Positions 8,705-15,768 of a DNA stretch of 64,000 nt are shown here, piece after piece. Where the stretch lies: positions 1 through 64,000 of IMG/VR virus record IMGVR_UViG_3300032224_001477, one strand, 5' to 3'. The first letter of the stretch is position 1. Each line of letters starts with the position of its first letter. The translations under genes were made by a program, and so were the position numbers. The notes beneath the pieces are model-generated. The model was not told the origin of the DNA. It ran no database searches and worked only from the letters and a program-made list of their open reading frames with translations. The stretch is from a virus.

Positions 8705-8748
8705 GGTGCGGTGGCTGAGTGGTCTAAAGCGACGGTTTGCTAAACTGC
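8705..8748 (+). other. attP: Putative attP core: 5' half of a tRNA-Ser(GCU) gene
   Basis: The sequence reads like the first 43 bases of a tRNA-Ser: acceptor strand GGTGCGG, D-arm GCTGAGTGGTCTAAAGC, anticodon stem ACGGT and loop TTGCTAA (anticodon GCT), then a degraded stem (ACTGC). No variable arm, T-arm or acceptor 3' strand follows, so it cannot be a working tRNA. It lies about 150 bases upstream of a tyrosine integrase and is flanked by two near-identical 28-bp repeats. Tyrosine integrases commonly recombine within tRNA anticodon loops. Carrying the 5' rather than the 3' half is less usual. Confidence 0.6.
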
Positions 8749-8855
8749 TCACTGTCAATAATATATACACATTTTGTCTAGGCTTTTCTTGAGTAAAAAC
8801 GACTTACAGTTGACACTCATGACACGGGTACGGTCATAGAATGTATATCTTTTCC

Positions 8856-8883
8856 TTGACATCAGACATTAATTGTCAGTAAT
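8856..8883 (+). promoter_or_regulatory. 28-bp repeat copy 2 and promoter-like signal for the integrase
   Basis: The second copy of the 28-bp repeat. Read on the plus strand it is TTGACA (8856-8861), a 16-base spacer and AGTAAT (8878-8883), 13 bases before ATG 8897. That arrangement favours 8897 over the upstream starts at 8873 (TTG) and 8882 (ATG), which would lie inside the promoter. Confidence 0.5.
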
Positions 8884-8896
8884 GTCTCGTTTAAAT

Positions 8897-10150
8897 ATGA
8901 ATAAACAATTCAAGCCGATTGAAGTGCAAGACGGCTTTGCAAATGTGAAAATCTATCAGTGCGTAAATAATAAGGATTATTTAACGTACATGGTTACGTG
9001 GTGGGCCGAGGGGAAAAGACAGCGTCGTGCGATTGCAGATCTTTCGGAAGCCAAGCGCGAGGCTCGTAAAATTGCCAGGGATCTTGCGGACGGTCGGGCA
9101 TCAATGGTTTCAGTCTCTACCAAGGAGCTGAGTTATTTTAGAGATCTTGAAAAAAAGATGGGCGGCACTCCGCTAAGCGAGGCCGTTGCTCTGTGGTTGC
9201 AAAATAGCGAAAGCAAGTTGCCTCAAATCACCGTAAGCGAGGTTTTGAAGGAAATGCTAAACATAAAGCTGAACGACACCTTTATTGAAAAACGCCAGAA
9301 ACAAACCCTTCAACAGCGTTGGGGCAAATTTGAAAAGGTTTTTGGGGAGCGAATTGTGTCCACCATCAAGGCCAAGGAACTGGACTCCTTCTTATCTAAC
9401 CCGGAATGGCAGCCTAGAACCCGTCAGCACTATCGTGGGGCTATCAGTATGATTTTTGATTACGCCAAGCGGAAAGATTACTTGGAGCCAGACAAAGACC
9501 ATCAGGCTGAAAAGACTGAAAGTATCCGAGTTAACGACGCAAAGCTGGAAAGCTGGTCAGTTGAAGATATGGCTTTAATCCTTAAACACGCCACAAAAAG
9601 AACGATACCCTGGATTGTTTTGGGCGCCTTTGCGGGCATCAGGTCTGCTGAAATTGACAGGCTGAGCTGGGAAGATATCGACTGGTCTAGTAATTTGATA
9701 CTGATCAAGGGCAAGCTTGTAGGTGGTTCTAAATCAAGGGCTAATAACGATAGAGCCATAGCTATGACCGCTAATCTAAAAGCTTGGCTTAGCCCTTTTA
9801 GGACATATAAAGGTAATATACTCAAAAGCCTAGGTGTAACTAGTGCAAACAAAGACATTTACAACGCGGTTAATGAGGTAATTCACAAGATTCATAAGGA
9901 AAAACCATTATTCACTTGGAAGCAGAATGCGAATCGTCACAGTTTTGCTACGTATTACTTAGCTTTAACTGGAGATGCTTCAACAACAGCACTTGCGATG
10001 GGCAACAGCCCAACCATGTTGCTGCGTCGGTACAAAACCATCCAGGTGGATGGGAAAACAGTGACCCGGGCTATGGCAGAGAAGTACTTTGCCATCATGC
10101 CGGGCGAAGGAGCCACAAACAAGAATGAGGAGTCACGAAAGATCGAGTAG
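8897..10150 (+). CDS. int: Tyrosine site-specific recombinase (integrase), 417 residues
   Basis: Integrates the phage genome by breakage and rejoining at att sites. The N-terminal ~100 residues are a small arm-binding type domain, the middle is a SAM-like core-binding domain, and the C-terminal catalytic domain starts near residue 215. Catalytic residues are visible: Arg in AGIRSAEIDRLSWEDIDW, the RHSFAT box, and the final Tyr in LLRRYK. The His usually found in the GH motif before the Tyr is Asn here (MGNSP), and the His of HxLRH is also not conserved; other family members tolerate such changes. Neighbours are the putative attP upstream and a small RHH regulator overlapping the 3' end. Start choice follows the promoter-like repeat. 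Confidence 0.88.
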   Translation: MNKQFKPIEVQDGFANVKIYQCVNNKDYLTYMVTWWAEGKRQRRAIADLSEAKREARKIARDLADGRASMVSVSTKELSYFRDLEKKMGGTPLSEAVALWLQNSESKLPQITVSEVLKEMLNIKLNDTFIEKRQKQTLQQRWGKFEKVFGERIVSTIKAKELDSFLSNPEWQPRTRQHYRGAISMIFDYAKRKDYLEPDKDHQAEKTESIRVNDAKLESWSVEDMALILKHATKRTIPWIVLGAFAGIRSAEIDRLSWEDIDWSSNLILIKGKLVGGSKSRANNDRAIAMTANLKAWLSPFRTYKGNILKSLGVTSANKDIYNAVNEVIHKIHKEKPLFTWKQNANRHSFATYYLALTGDASTTALAMGNSPTMLLRRYKTIQVDGKTVTRAMAEKYFAIMPGEGATNKNEESRKIE

Positions 10151-10310
10151 TCAGACCGTAAAAACAATAAGCCTACCCAAGCACATGGCTAAATTCCTCG
10201 AAGAGGAGAGCCGCAGAATAGGGGTAAACAACGTTTCAGGATTGGTCAGAATTGTGTTAGCGCAGTACATCGACGCGCATGGTAAGAAAAATAATAAAAA
10301 AGGCCAGTAG
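10125..10310 (+). CDS. Ribbon-helix-helix (Arc-like) DNA-binding protein, 61 residues
   Basis: The core TVKTISLPKHMAKFLEEESR followed by INNVSGLVRIVLAQYI-type helix has the strand-helix-helix pattern of MetJ/Arc repressors: a short basic strand and two amphipathic helices ending in a Lys-rich tail. Such proteins bind operators as dimers. The ATG at 10125 overlaps the integrase end and has GAAGGAG 12 bases upstream; an earlier in-frame ATG at 10089 lacks this. Probably co-transcribed with the integrase and a regulator of it or of the next genes. Confidence 0.65.
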   Translation: MRSHERSSSQTVKTISLPKHMAKFLEEESRRIGVNNVSGLVRIVLAQYIDAHGKKNNKKGQ

Positions 10311-10358
10311 CCCTTTGGACACAAAAGAAATTAATTTTTAGTAATAAATTGAATTGAA

Positions 10359-10386
10359 TTGACTGCCGTCTTACGGCGTGTTTAGA
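10359..10386 (+). promoter_or_regulatory. Promoter-like signal with palindromic spacer
   Basis: TTGACT (10359-10364), a 16-base spacer that contains the palindrome GCCGTCTTACGGC, and TTTAGA (10381-10386), 13 bases before ATG 10400. No ribosome site follows. The palindrome may be an operator between -35 and -10. Confidence 0.5.
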
Positions 10387-10399
10387 TGTAACACACCGT

Positions 10400-10696
10400 A
10401 TGAATCTAATATTGGAAGCTCACTCATTCAAAGTAGCGGTCACTCCTTCCAATAAACTTCACATCTTTGTCGAGAACGTAAACCCCTCCGAAATCAGCAA
10501 ACAAATTCCCGAAAAAATTTATTCCGTAAAGGAAGCTGCCTCTCGTCTAAAAGTCGGCGACCGCACAATCCGTCGGTACTTAAATAACAAACGTCATCCC
10601 CTCCCTCACTCAAAAGCCGGTGGAATAATCCGCATTTGTGAGTCGGATATCCAGGCGTGGCTCGCGAATGAGAAATTCGGAGTCGCACGTGAATAG
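10400..10696 (+). CDS. Excisionase-like / helix-turn-helix DNA-binding protein, 98 residues
   Basis: Residues 40-90 match the winged-helix DNA-binding pattern of excisionase and MerR-like (HTH_17) proteins: IYSVKEAASRLKVGDRTIRR, a wing with GGIIRI, and ESDIQAWL. The first 35 residues are an unrelated extension. Placed just after the integrase and RHH gene, it could direct excision or act as an early regulator. It appears to be read from its own leaderless promoter. A role as recombination directionality factor is inference. Confidence 0.65.
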   Translation: MNLILEAHSFKVAVTPSNKLHIFVENVNPSEISKQIPEKIYSVKEAASRLKVGDRTIRRYLNNKRHPLPHSKAGGIIRICESDIQAWLANEKFGVARE

Positions 10697-11015
10697 TCGT
10701 GCCAAGGGTTGTGTCGGTGAGCGTGAGTGGAGAGACGAAGTCAAAAAACGTGGCTACACCGCAAGGCGTGGCCAGCAGTTTTCTGGGAATCCGGATGCAC
10801 CTGACGTCATTTCAGAACTCCCATTCCATTTCGAAGTCAAAAGGGTTCAGGCCCTCAACGTCGGAAAAGCTGTCGAACAAGCGGTACGGGACTGTGGTGG
10901 AAAACCCATTGCAGTGGCGCACCGTAAAAACAATTCACCCTGGCTCGTGACCATGACCGCGGATTCTTGGTTCGAGCTAGTAACAAAAGTACATCCGCCA
11001 GCGGAGATAAAATAA
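10689..11015 (+). CDS. PD-(D/E)XK nuclease, Holliday-junction-resolvase-like, 108 residues
   Basis: The motif GNPDAPDV (Asp) followed by FHFEVKR (ExK) is the catalytic core of PD-(D/E)XK nucleases; the N-terminal GEREWRDEVKKRGYTARRGQ resembles archaeal-type Hjc resolvases. Size is right for a single-domain resolvase. The GTG at 10689 overlaps the previous stop and has GGAG upstream; an earlier ATG at 10668 is possible. It would cut branched DNA before packaging or act in recombination. Confidence 0.65.
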   Translation: MNSRAKGCVGEREWRDEVKKRGYTARRGQQFSGNPDAPDVISELPFHFEVKRVQALNVGKAVEQAVRDCGGKPIAVAHRKNNSPWLVTMTADSWFELVTKVHPPAEIK

Positions 11016-11016
11016 A

Positions 11017-11181
11017 ATGACTGTTGGAGAACTGTTGGAAAAACTGCAAAAGGTAAGCCCTTCCCTCGACATATGCGTCGATGTGGATTCGGACTGCTTC
11101 GATATACAGGAAGTTCAGACCTGGCGAAGTGGAAGTGATGATTCTGAAGGTTCGTTTGTTTCGTTGATCATCGAAACTTGA
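11017..11181 (+). CDS. Small conserved-looking protein, 54 residues
   Basis: Starts MTVGELLEKLQKVSPSLDIC, a pattern I recognise from many small phage proteins of unknown function, followed by an acidic beta-rich half (VDVDSDCFDIQEVQ). Its TGA overlaps the TTG start of the helicase gene. Function unknown. Confidence 0.6.
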   Translation: MTVGELLEKLQKVSPSLDICVDVDSDCFDIQEVQTWRSGSDDSEGSFVSLIIET

Positions 11182-12452
11182 ACCTCTTTCCTTGGCAGAA
11201 GGAAAACGCGTCCCAGTTAATGGACGCCTTGATCAGCAACCGCGTGGCGTTGGACGCTAGCGATTGCGGAACAGGAAAAACAGTCACGGCGGCCTTTGTC
11301 GCTAAGCAGATGAATATGCCCGTGGCGGTGATATGTCCTAAAGCAGTCATACCTTCCTGGAAGCATTGGCTTAAAGAAGCTGGCGTCGAACCCTTGTTTG
11401 TCATTAACTACGAAAAACTCCGAACCGGAAAAAAGCACGGCAAATGGGTTGCCAAAAAATGGCAGTGGGAGCTCCCCTCCTCTACCCTTCTGATTTTTGA
11501 CGAGGTTCATAAGTGCAAAGGATACAGCAGTCAGAACGGCAAGATCCTGGGTGCGTCTAAAGCCGACCATACCGTCTTGATGCTGTCGGCTACGGCCGCT
11601 CAGAACCCCCTGGACATGCGTTGGACTGGCGACCTCCTAGGCATCCATACCGGGGCAAACTATTGGGGCTGGCTCAAGACCATGAAGGTGGCGCAAGCCC
11701 CTTGGGGCGGCTTTCAGTATTACGGAGGCAAAGAAGGTCTTCTTCAGATTCACGCACATATATTCCCCAAGCGTGGCGTGCGCACTCGCGTGGAAGAGCT
11801 GGGGGATGCCTTCCCTCAAAACAACGTCATGTCCGAGGTCTTCGATATTGATGACCGCATCGGCAAGCTCTACGGCCAGATGGAGGCCGAGCTGGCGGCC
11901 TTAGCTGAGGCTAAATCCAACGATTTTGACCCTTCTGAGCCACGTACGAGGCTTTTAAGGCTTCGACAAGAGGTTGAGTTGCTTCGAGTTCCGGTGCTGA
12001 CGGAAATGGCCAAGGAGCATGTGGAAGCGGGCTGTAGCGTGGTGATCTTTACCAACTTCATGCAGACGTGCCGGACGCTTATGGAGCGTTTAAATGCCCC
12101 TGCAATCCACGGAGAGCAAAGCGCAGAAGAGCGTCAGGAGGCAATCGACAAGTTTCAAGCGAACAAAGAGCACATCATCATCGTGCAAATTCAAGCCGGC
12201 GGGGTCGGGCTCTCACTTCACGATTTACACGGCCGCCCTCGAGTAAGTTTGGTGTGCCCGACGTACTCGGCGATCGATTTAAAACAGGCTCTTGGTCGCA
12301 TTGCACGCACCGGGTCGAAGAGTCATTGCAGACAATACTTGGTTTACGCGGCGAATTCGGTTGAAGAACAAGTCGCACGCAAAACAAAATCCAAAATCCG
12401 TGAAATTGACTTGCTTAATGACGGGGATTTGGTAGTAACGTTGGCCTCATGA
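11178..12452 (+). CDS. SF2/SNF2-type DNA helicase, 424 residues
   Basis: ATP-dependent DNA translocase. Walker A ASDCGTGKT near residues 27-35, DEVH box at 108-111, SAT box (LSATAAQNP), and in the second RecA-like domain IIVQIQAGGVGLSLHDL and QALGRIARTGSKS (motif VI). The order is typical of short phage SNF2-like helicases. The TTG start overlaps the upstream stop, and its own stop overlaps the next gene by 4 bases, so it is part of a tightly packed replication operon. Confidence 0.9.
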   Translation: MNLFPWQKENASQLMDALISNRVALDASDCGTGKTVTAAFVAKQMNMPVAVICPKAVIPSWKHWLKEAGVEPLFVINYEKLRTGKKHGKWVAKKWQWELPSSTLLIFDEVHKCKGYSSQNGKILGASKADHTVLMLSATAAQNPLDMRWTGDLLGIHTGANYWGWLKTMKVAQAPWGGFQYYGGKEGLLQIHAHIFPKRGVRTRVEELGDAFPQNNVMSEVFDIDDRIGKLYGQMEAELAALAEAKSNDFDPSEPRTRLLRLRQEVELLRVPVLTEMAKEHVEAGCSVVIFTNFMQTCRTLMERLNAPAIHGEQSAEERQEAIDKFQANKEHIIIVQIQAGGVGLSLHDLHGRPRVSLVCPTYSAIDLKQALGRIARTGSKSHCRQYLVYAANSVEEQVARKTKSKIREIDLLNDGDLVVTLAS

Positions 12453-13549
12453 GTACTACTGACAATCACGCTAGCTACTCACCAAGCAGCCTCAAGTATT
12501 TTGAGCTCTGCCCATGCTACCAAAAAGACAATTCTGGTGAAATTCATCCAGTCACCCTCCGCGGAACTGCAATGCATAAGGCGTGCGAGACCGGCGAAAT
12601 GGAAGGTCTCGACTCCACTGAAAAAGCTCTCGTCCACAAATGTCTTTCATTTGTCGAAGCGGCGAAAGCTGAGTACACGGAAAAGAATTCCAAGTTCATG
12701 GACTTGTCCGAACAGAAGCTCGACGTGTTTGACCAATGGGGTTACGTCGATCGGTTTTTCATTTGCGCCGATGAAGCTGCCATGTTTGATTTTAAGTTTG
12801 GTTTTAACCCTGTTGACCCGGCGGAGACCAACCCGCAAATGTGGGCTTACGCAATCGGAGTCTTTAAGAAGTATCCCTACGTAAAGAGTCTTAAGCTCCA
12901 CATTCTCCAGCCACGTTTGGATTACGTGGACTCGGCTTCATTCACCAGAGACGGAGATCTCCCCAAGATGAATGCCAGAATCAAGGGCATCATTGAGAGG
13001 GCTCGCAATAACACCCCGGATATGGCCCGCCCGGGTGACCAGTGCATCTATTGCTCCCGTATTGCGACCTGCGACGCCGTCCAGGCTATGTCCCTCTCCC
13101 TGGCCAAGTCCTACGACCTGGCTCACGACGCTCAACTTCCGGATCTCTTCCACCCAAGCCAGCTAGCCACACCTGAAAAAAGATCACAGGCGCAACGCCT
13201 CGTACCGGTGCTTGAAGCTTGGTGCGGTTCAGTACGCAAACACAACGTTGAGTACGCGAAGGAAGGAAACGAGATCCCTGGTTATGGTCTTACGGCCGTC
13301 CAAGGAGCAAGAAAGATCACGGACGCCAACAAGGCGTACGATTTGGTCAAAGACAAAATTTCGACGGCTGAATTTATGGAAGCCGTAACAGTCAACTTCA
13401 AGGAGCTAGCTGATCAAGTCGCCAGCAAGGCTCCTCGGGGCACAAAACAAGAAGAACGCGACAACCTTGAGGACAAACTCACCGAAGCGAACGCCCTGAC
13501 GCGAGGGAGTGAGTCCTATCAACTAAGAAAAATAAAGGATAAACAATGA
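12449..13549 (+). CDS. RecB/Cas4-like exonuclease (DUF2800-type), 366 residues
   Basis: An N-terminal YSPSSLKYFELCPCYQ box, a GTAMHKACE motif, the acidic MFDFKFG followed by NPQMWAYAIG, and a Cys cluster CIYCSRIATC (Cys199, 202, 208). One N-terminal Cys plus three later Cys is the iron-sulphur arrangement of Cas4 and AddB nucleases. In many phages this family lies next to helicase, SSB-like and family A polymerase genes, exactly as here, and is thought to resect DNA in recombination or replication. Start overlaps the helicase stop (ATGA). Confidence 0.75.
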   Translation: MSTTDNHASYSPSSLKYFELCPCYQKDNSGEIHPVTLRGTAMHKACETGEMEGLDSTEKALVHKCLSFVEAAKAEYTEKNSKFMDLSEQKLDVFDQWGYVDRFFICADEAAMFDFKFGFNPVDPAETNPQMWAYAIGVFKKYPYVKSLKLHILQPRLDYVDSASFTRDGDLPKMNARIKGIIERARNNTPDMARPGDQCIYCSRIATCDAVQAMSLSLAKSYDLAHDAQLPDLFHPSQLATPEKRSQAQRLVPVLEAWCGSVRKHNVEYAKEGNEIPGYGLTAVQGARKITDANKAYDLVKDKISTAEFMEAVTVNFKELADQVASKAPRGTKQEERDNLEDKLTEANALTRGSESYQLRKIKDKQ

Positions 13550-14271
13550 AAACTACGTTCCCTAAAGAACAAAAAGCAAAAGCAGAAACAAAACCAGAAA
13601 CAGTAACTGAATCGAGCAAGGCATTGACGGAGGTTGTTGAACAACCCCTCACCTTGACCACCAGCGCCGGTATGGAGGGAGAATTTAACGTCTCAGACTT
13701 CCAGATCCCCCGGCTCAACATCGCCAACAAAACTGGCGAACTCTCCAACGACTTCCCTCCCGGTAGCATCGTCTTCCGGAAAGAGGTGGCCGTCGGGAAC
13801 CAGAAGTCTCCTGCCAAGTTGACGATCATTCGCATGGCCAAAAAGTACATGCAAAGGATTCCCTACGGCACGGAAGAACGTCCGAAAATCTTTAACACGG
13901 CAGCCGACGTGCGTACTGCAGGCGGCACGACCGACATCACTGAGGGTGATATGGATATCTATGACCCGATCCTCATCCTAACGATGGCCGTCCAAAGCCC
14001 CGAAGGCGCACACCCCCTGTTCGCCTTTGAGAAAGACGGAGCTCACTACGCTCTGGCACAGATGATCTTGGCCAAGAGCGCGTACAACAACGCTGGAAAG
14101 CAGTTGATTACGGAAGCCACTACGGCTCTCCGCGATAAGCTTGCCGGCGGCAAGTACGAGTTGGTGACGCAGCTTCGCTCAAACACGATGGGCAGTTGGT
14201 TTACGCCAGTGTTTCGGTTGGTTGGTAAGAACACCCCTGAAGCCACCACGTGGTTTGACGGGTTGATCTAA
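13546..14271 (+). CDS. Possible ssDNA-binding replication protein, 241 residues
   Basis: The first 45 residues are Lys/Glu/Thr-rich and probably disordered; the rest is a mixed alpha/beta domain with aromatic and basic residues (FPPGSIVFRKEVAVGN, SWFTPVFRLVGK). Position directly behind the RecB-like nuclease is where phage single-strand-binding proteins often lie, so I suggest that role, but no motif proves it. Overlaps the previous stop by 4 bases. Confidence 0.4.
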   Translation: MKTTFPKEQKAKAETKPETVTESSKALTEVVEQPLTLTTSAGMEGEFNVSDFQIPRLNIANKTGELSNDFPPGSIVFRKEVAVGNQKSPAKLTIIRMAKKYMQRIPYGTEERPKIFNTAADVRTAGGTTDITEGDMDIYDPILILTMAVQSPEGAHPLFAFEKDGAHYALAQMILAKSAYNNAGKQLITEATTALRDKLAGGKYELVTQLRSNTMGSWFTPVFRLVGKNTPEATTWFDGLI

Positions 14272-14369
14272 CAAACTGGGATTCGGCCATGGTGTTACAG
14301 GAGAACTGTAAACAGAGCAAAACCTCCGCTCTATTGAAACAGCCGAGTTCCTATCCCCTCCCCGAAGTG

Positions 14370-14642
14370 ATGGCCATGAGCACATTCAAAGAAATTGTTC
14401 ATGTCATGACGAAGGGCGGGAAATCAAAAACAGGTTCAACAAAATCAGGTCCCGGGCAATGGTTTACTCGGGATTCGATCCGATATTCGGCAGATCGAGC
14501 AGTGAGCCACATGGCCACCGCGATGATGATGTTGGACGGGAATAAAAAAGAGGACAAAGAGGGAGTCGTCGGACACCTGCAGAGAGCTTTATGCAGGGCA
14601 GCGATGGTTCTTTATAAAATAAGAAAGGGTCAGAAAAAATGA
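14370..14642 (+). CDS. Small helical protein, 90 residues (possible nucleotide pyrophosphohydrolase-like)
   Basis: The region SADRAVSHMATAMMMLDGNK and HLQRALCRAAMVLYKI forms two long helices, loosely like the helical dATP/dGTP pyrophosphohydrolase-type proteins (DUF5664) found in phages. The Lys/Gly/Ser-rich N-terminus is likely disordered. The frame extends upstream to 14289, but the ATG at 14370 (or 14376) looks better. The stop overlaps the next start. Function is only a guess. Confidence 0.4.
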   Translation: MAMSTFKEIVHVMTKGGKSKTGSTKSGPGQWFTRDSIRYSADRAVSHMATAMMMLDGNKKEDKEGVVGHLQRALCRAAMVLYKIRKGQKK

Positions 14643-14896
14643 AAGCTAAGGGGAAAGCGCAGATTTACAACAAGAGAACAGGCAAAGATATCGGTCAGAT
14701 CAAAGTGTTGGACGTCAGGGAGACCGACACCGTCGAGATCGATCTTCAGATGGAAGACGATGTGTATAACGAATTCGTCTATTTTGGGAGGAAATATGTT
14801 ACGAGAGACGATTTCTTCAGCATTGCTTTCAAGAAAATGTTGGCTGAAACCTTTGAGGACCTTGACCGAAAGAAGAGGAACAAAAATGGTAAATAA
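14639..14896 (+). CDS. Hypothetical protein, 85 residues
   Basis: A charged small protein: a basic beta-rich N-terminal half (KGKAQIYNKRTGKDIGQIKV), then acidic (VEIDLQMEDDVYNEF) and a Lys-rich C-terminal helix. Starts in an ATGA overlap. Unknown function, inside the replication operon. Confidence 0.55.
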   Translation: MKAKGKAQIYNKRTGKDIGQIKVLDVRETDTVEIDLQMEDDVYNEFVYFGRKYVTRDDFFSIAFKKMLAETFEDLDRKKRNKNGK

Positions 14897-15083
14897 ATTT
14901 CTAATGCGGATTTTTCTCAGGCTAGCTCAACGCTGGTTTGGGTTTACAGACATCTACTGCCCGAATGATCAGGTCGAAGCGATTATTTTTGCCGTAGACC
15001 AGAAGCAACATCGGGACGCCATTAAATCGGCAGCCAAATTCATATATGAAGTCAAACAAGAAGGATCAGCCGTCGGCGTATAA
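14886..15083 (+). CDS. Hypothetical protein, 65 residues
   Basis: ATG at 14886 overlaps the end of the previous gene. The N-terminus (MVNKFLMRIFLRLAQRWFGF) is a basic amphipathic helix that might touch membrane or nucleic acid, followed by a short helical domain. An earlier in-frame ATG at 14760 is shadowed by the previous gene. Unknown function. Confidence 0.5.
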   Translation: MVNKFLMRIFLRLAQRWFGFTDIYCPNDQVEAIIFAVDQKQHRDAIKSAAKFIYEVKQEGSAVGV

Positions 15084-15198
15084 CGTCGACGTGCCTGAAA
15101 TAAACCAAAGGAACGAACACGGGTACCCAAAATGGACCAAGTTGGAATTAACAAAGATGAAAGTTCAAATCGAGAAATCGAAGTTGGAGAGGAAGTAG
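15046..15198 (+). CDS. Hypothetical basic protein, 50 residues
   Basis: A Lys-rich frame (MKSNKKDQPSAYNVDVPEIN at its start, QIEKSKLERK at its end) overlapping the previous gene in another frame. It also overlaps the next frame for 67 bases, so one of the two starts may be wrong. Unknown function. Confidence 0.35.
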   Translation: MKSNKKDQPSAYNVDVPEINQRNEHGYPKWTKLELTKMKVQIEKSKLERK

Positions 15199-15386
15199 TC
15201 GACGTATTTCATCCGGTTTTTATGCGAACCTCAGAACAAATACTTGAGCTCGGTCTCCGCCAGATGCGCGAAGAGAACGAATCCCTGTCCACCGAGAACC
15301 GTCGTCTCAAAGACGAGATACGGACTCTCATTGAGCAAGCCCGTCGTGCCGGGTTTGTTCAGGCCACCAAAGACACGCACCCGTGA
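15132..15386 (+). CDS. Coiled-coil protein, 84 residues or 54 from the internal start
   Basis: The C-terminal 50 residues are a clear coiled coil (QMREENESLSTENRRLKDEI). The first 30 residues overlap another frame, and the ATG at 15222 could be the true start, giving a 54-residue protein. Neither start has a strong ribosome site. Unknown function. Confidence 0.45.
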   Translation: MDQVGINKDESSNREIEVGEEVVDVFHPVFMRTSEQILELGLRQMREENESLSTENRRLKDEIRTLIEQARRAGFVQATKDTHP

Positions 15387-15535
15387 TTCAATTGGAGTTC
15401 CCCTTTATGAAAGACCTTTACCCGACTACCGAAGCAATTACCCAGGGTACAACCACAACCGTGAATTACACTTTTGGCGCTTCGATTGAAAGCGAAAGCA
15501 CCACAACTCACACAACGAAAGGAAACTCAGAATGA
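15383..15535 (+). CDS. Small Thr/Ser-rich protein, 50 residues
   Basis: A GTG start overlaps the previous stop (GTGA) and the stop overlaps the next ATG (ATGA). The product (MIQLEFPFMKDLYPTTEAIT at its start) is rich in Thr and Ser. An internal ATG at 15407 would give 42 residues. Coupling on both sides supports translation. Unknown function. Confidence 0.45.
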   Translation: MIQLEFPFMKDLYPTTEAITQGTTTTVNYTFGASIESESTTTHTTKGNSE

Positions 15536-15768
15536 GTGTAGACGTAAGAGTACGCATCTCAGCGGTCGAGGGTGAACTCAAGTTTGAAGTTCACACCGAT
15601 CACATGGATGCACAACCAGTCGAAAAGACGGTGGCCGAGGAGCTCAAGGGCCTCACCTGCCGGATGCTTGACCTATATCTAGAAACCCTCAAGGAACCCA
15701 AAGAAGAAATCCAAGCCGAATGCGAAATATTGCCATCGACTTCGAATCCTACTACGACAACGAGCTGA
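15532..15768 (+). CDS. Hypothetical protein, 78 residues
   Basis: Begins MSVDVRVRISAVEGELKFEV, a beta-type N-terminus, then an acidic helix and a Thr/Ser/Pro tail. It overlaps the DNA polymerase start by 49 bases, suggesting coupled translation. Unknown function. Confidence 0.5.
   Translation: MSVDVRVRISAVEGELKFEVHTDHMDAQPVEKTVAEELKGLTCRMLDLYLETLKEPKEEIQAECEILPSTSNPTTTTS

Noticed and set aside
8705-8748. A complete tRNA gene
   Set aside because: Only the 5' half to the anticodon stem exists; no variable, T- or acceptor 3' arm follows.
15160-15176. T-loop-like AGTTCAAATC inside a coding region
   Set aside because: No matching stems or upstream arms, and it lies in a coding frame.
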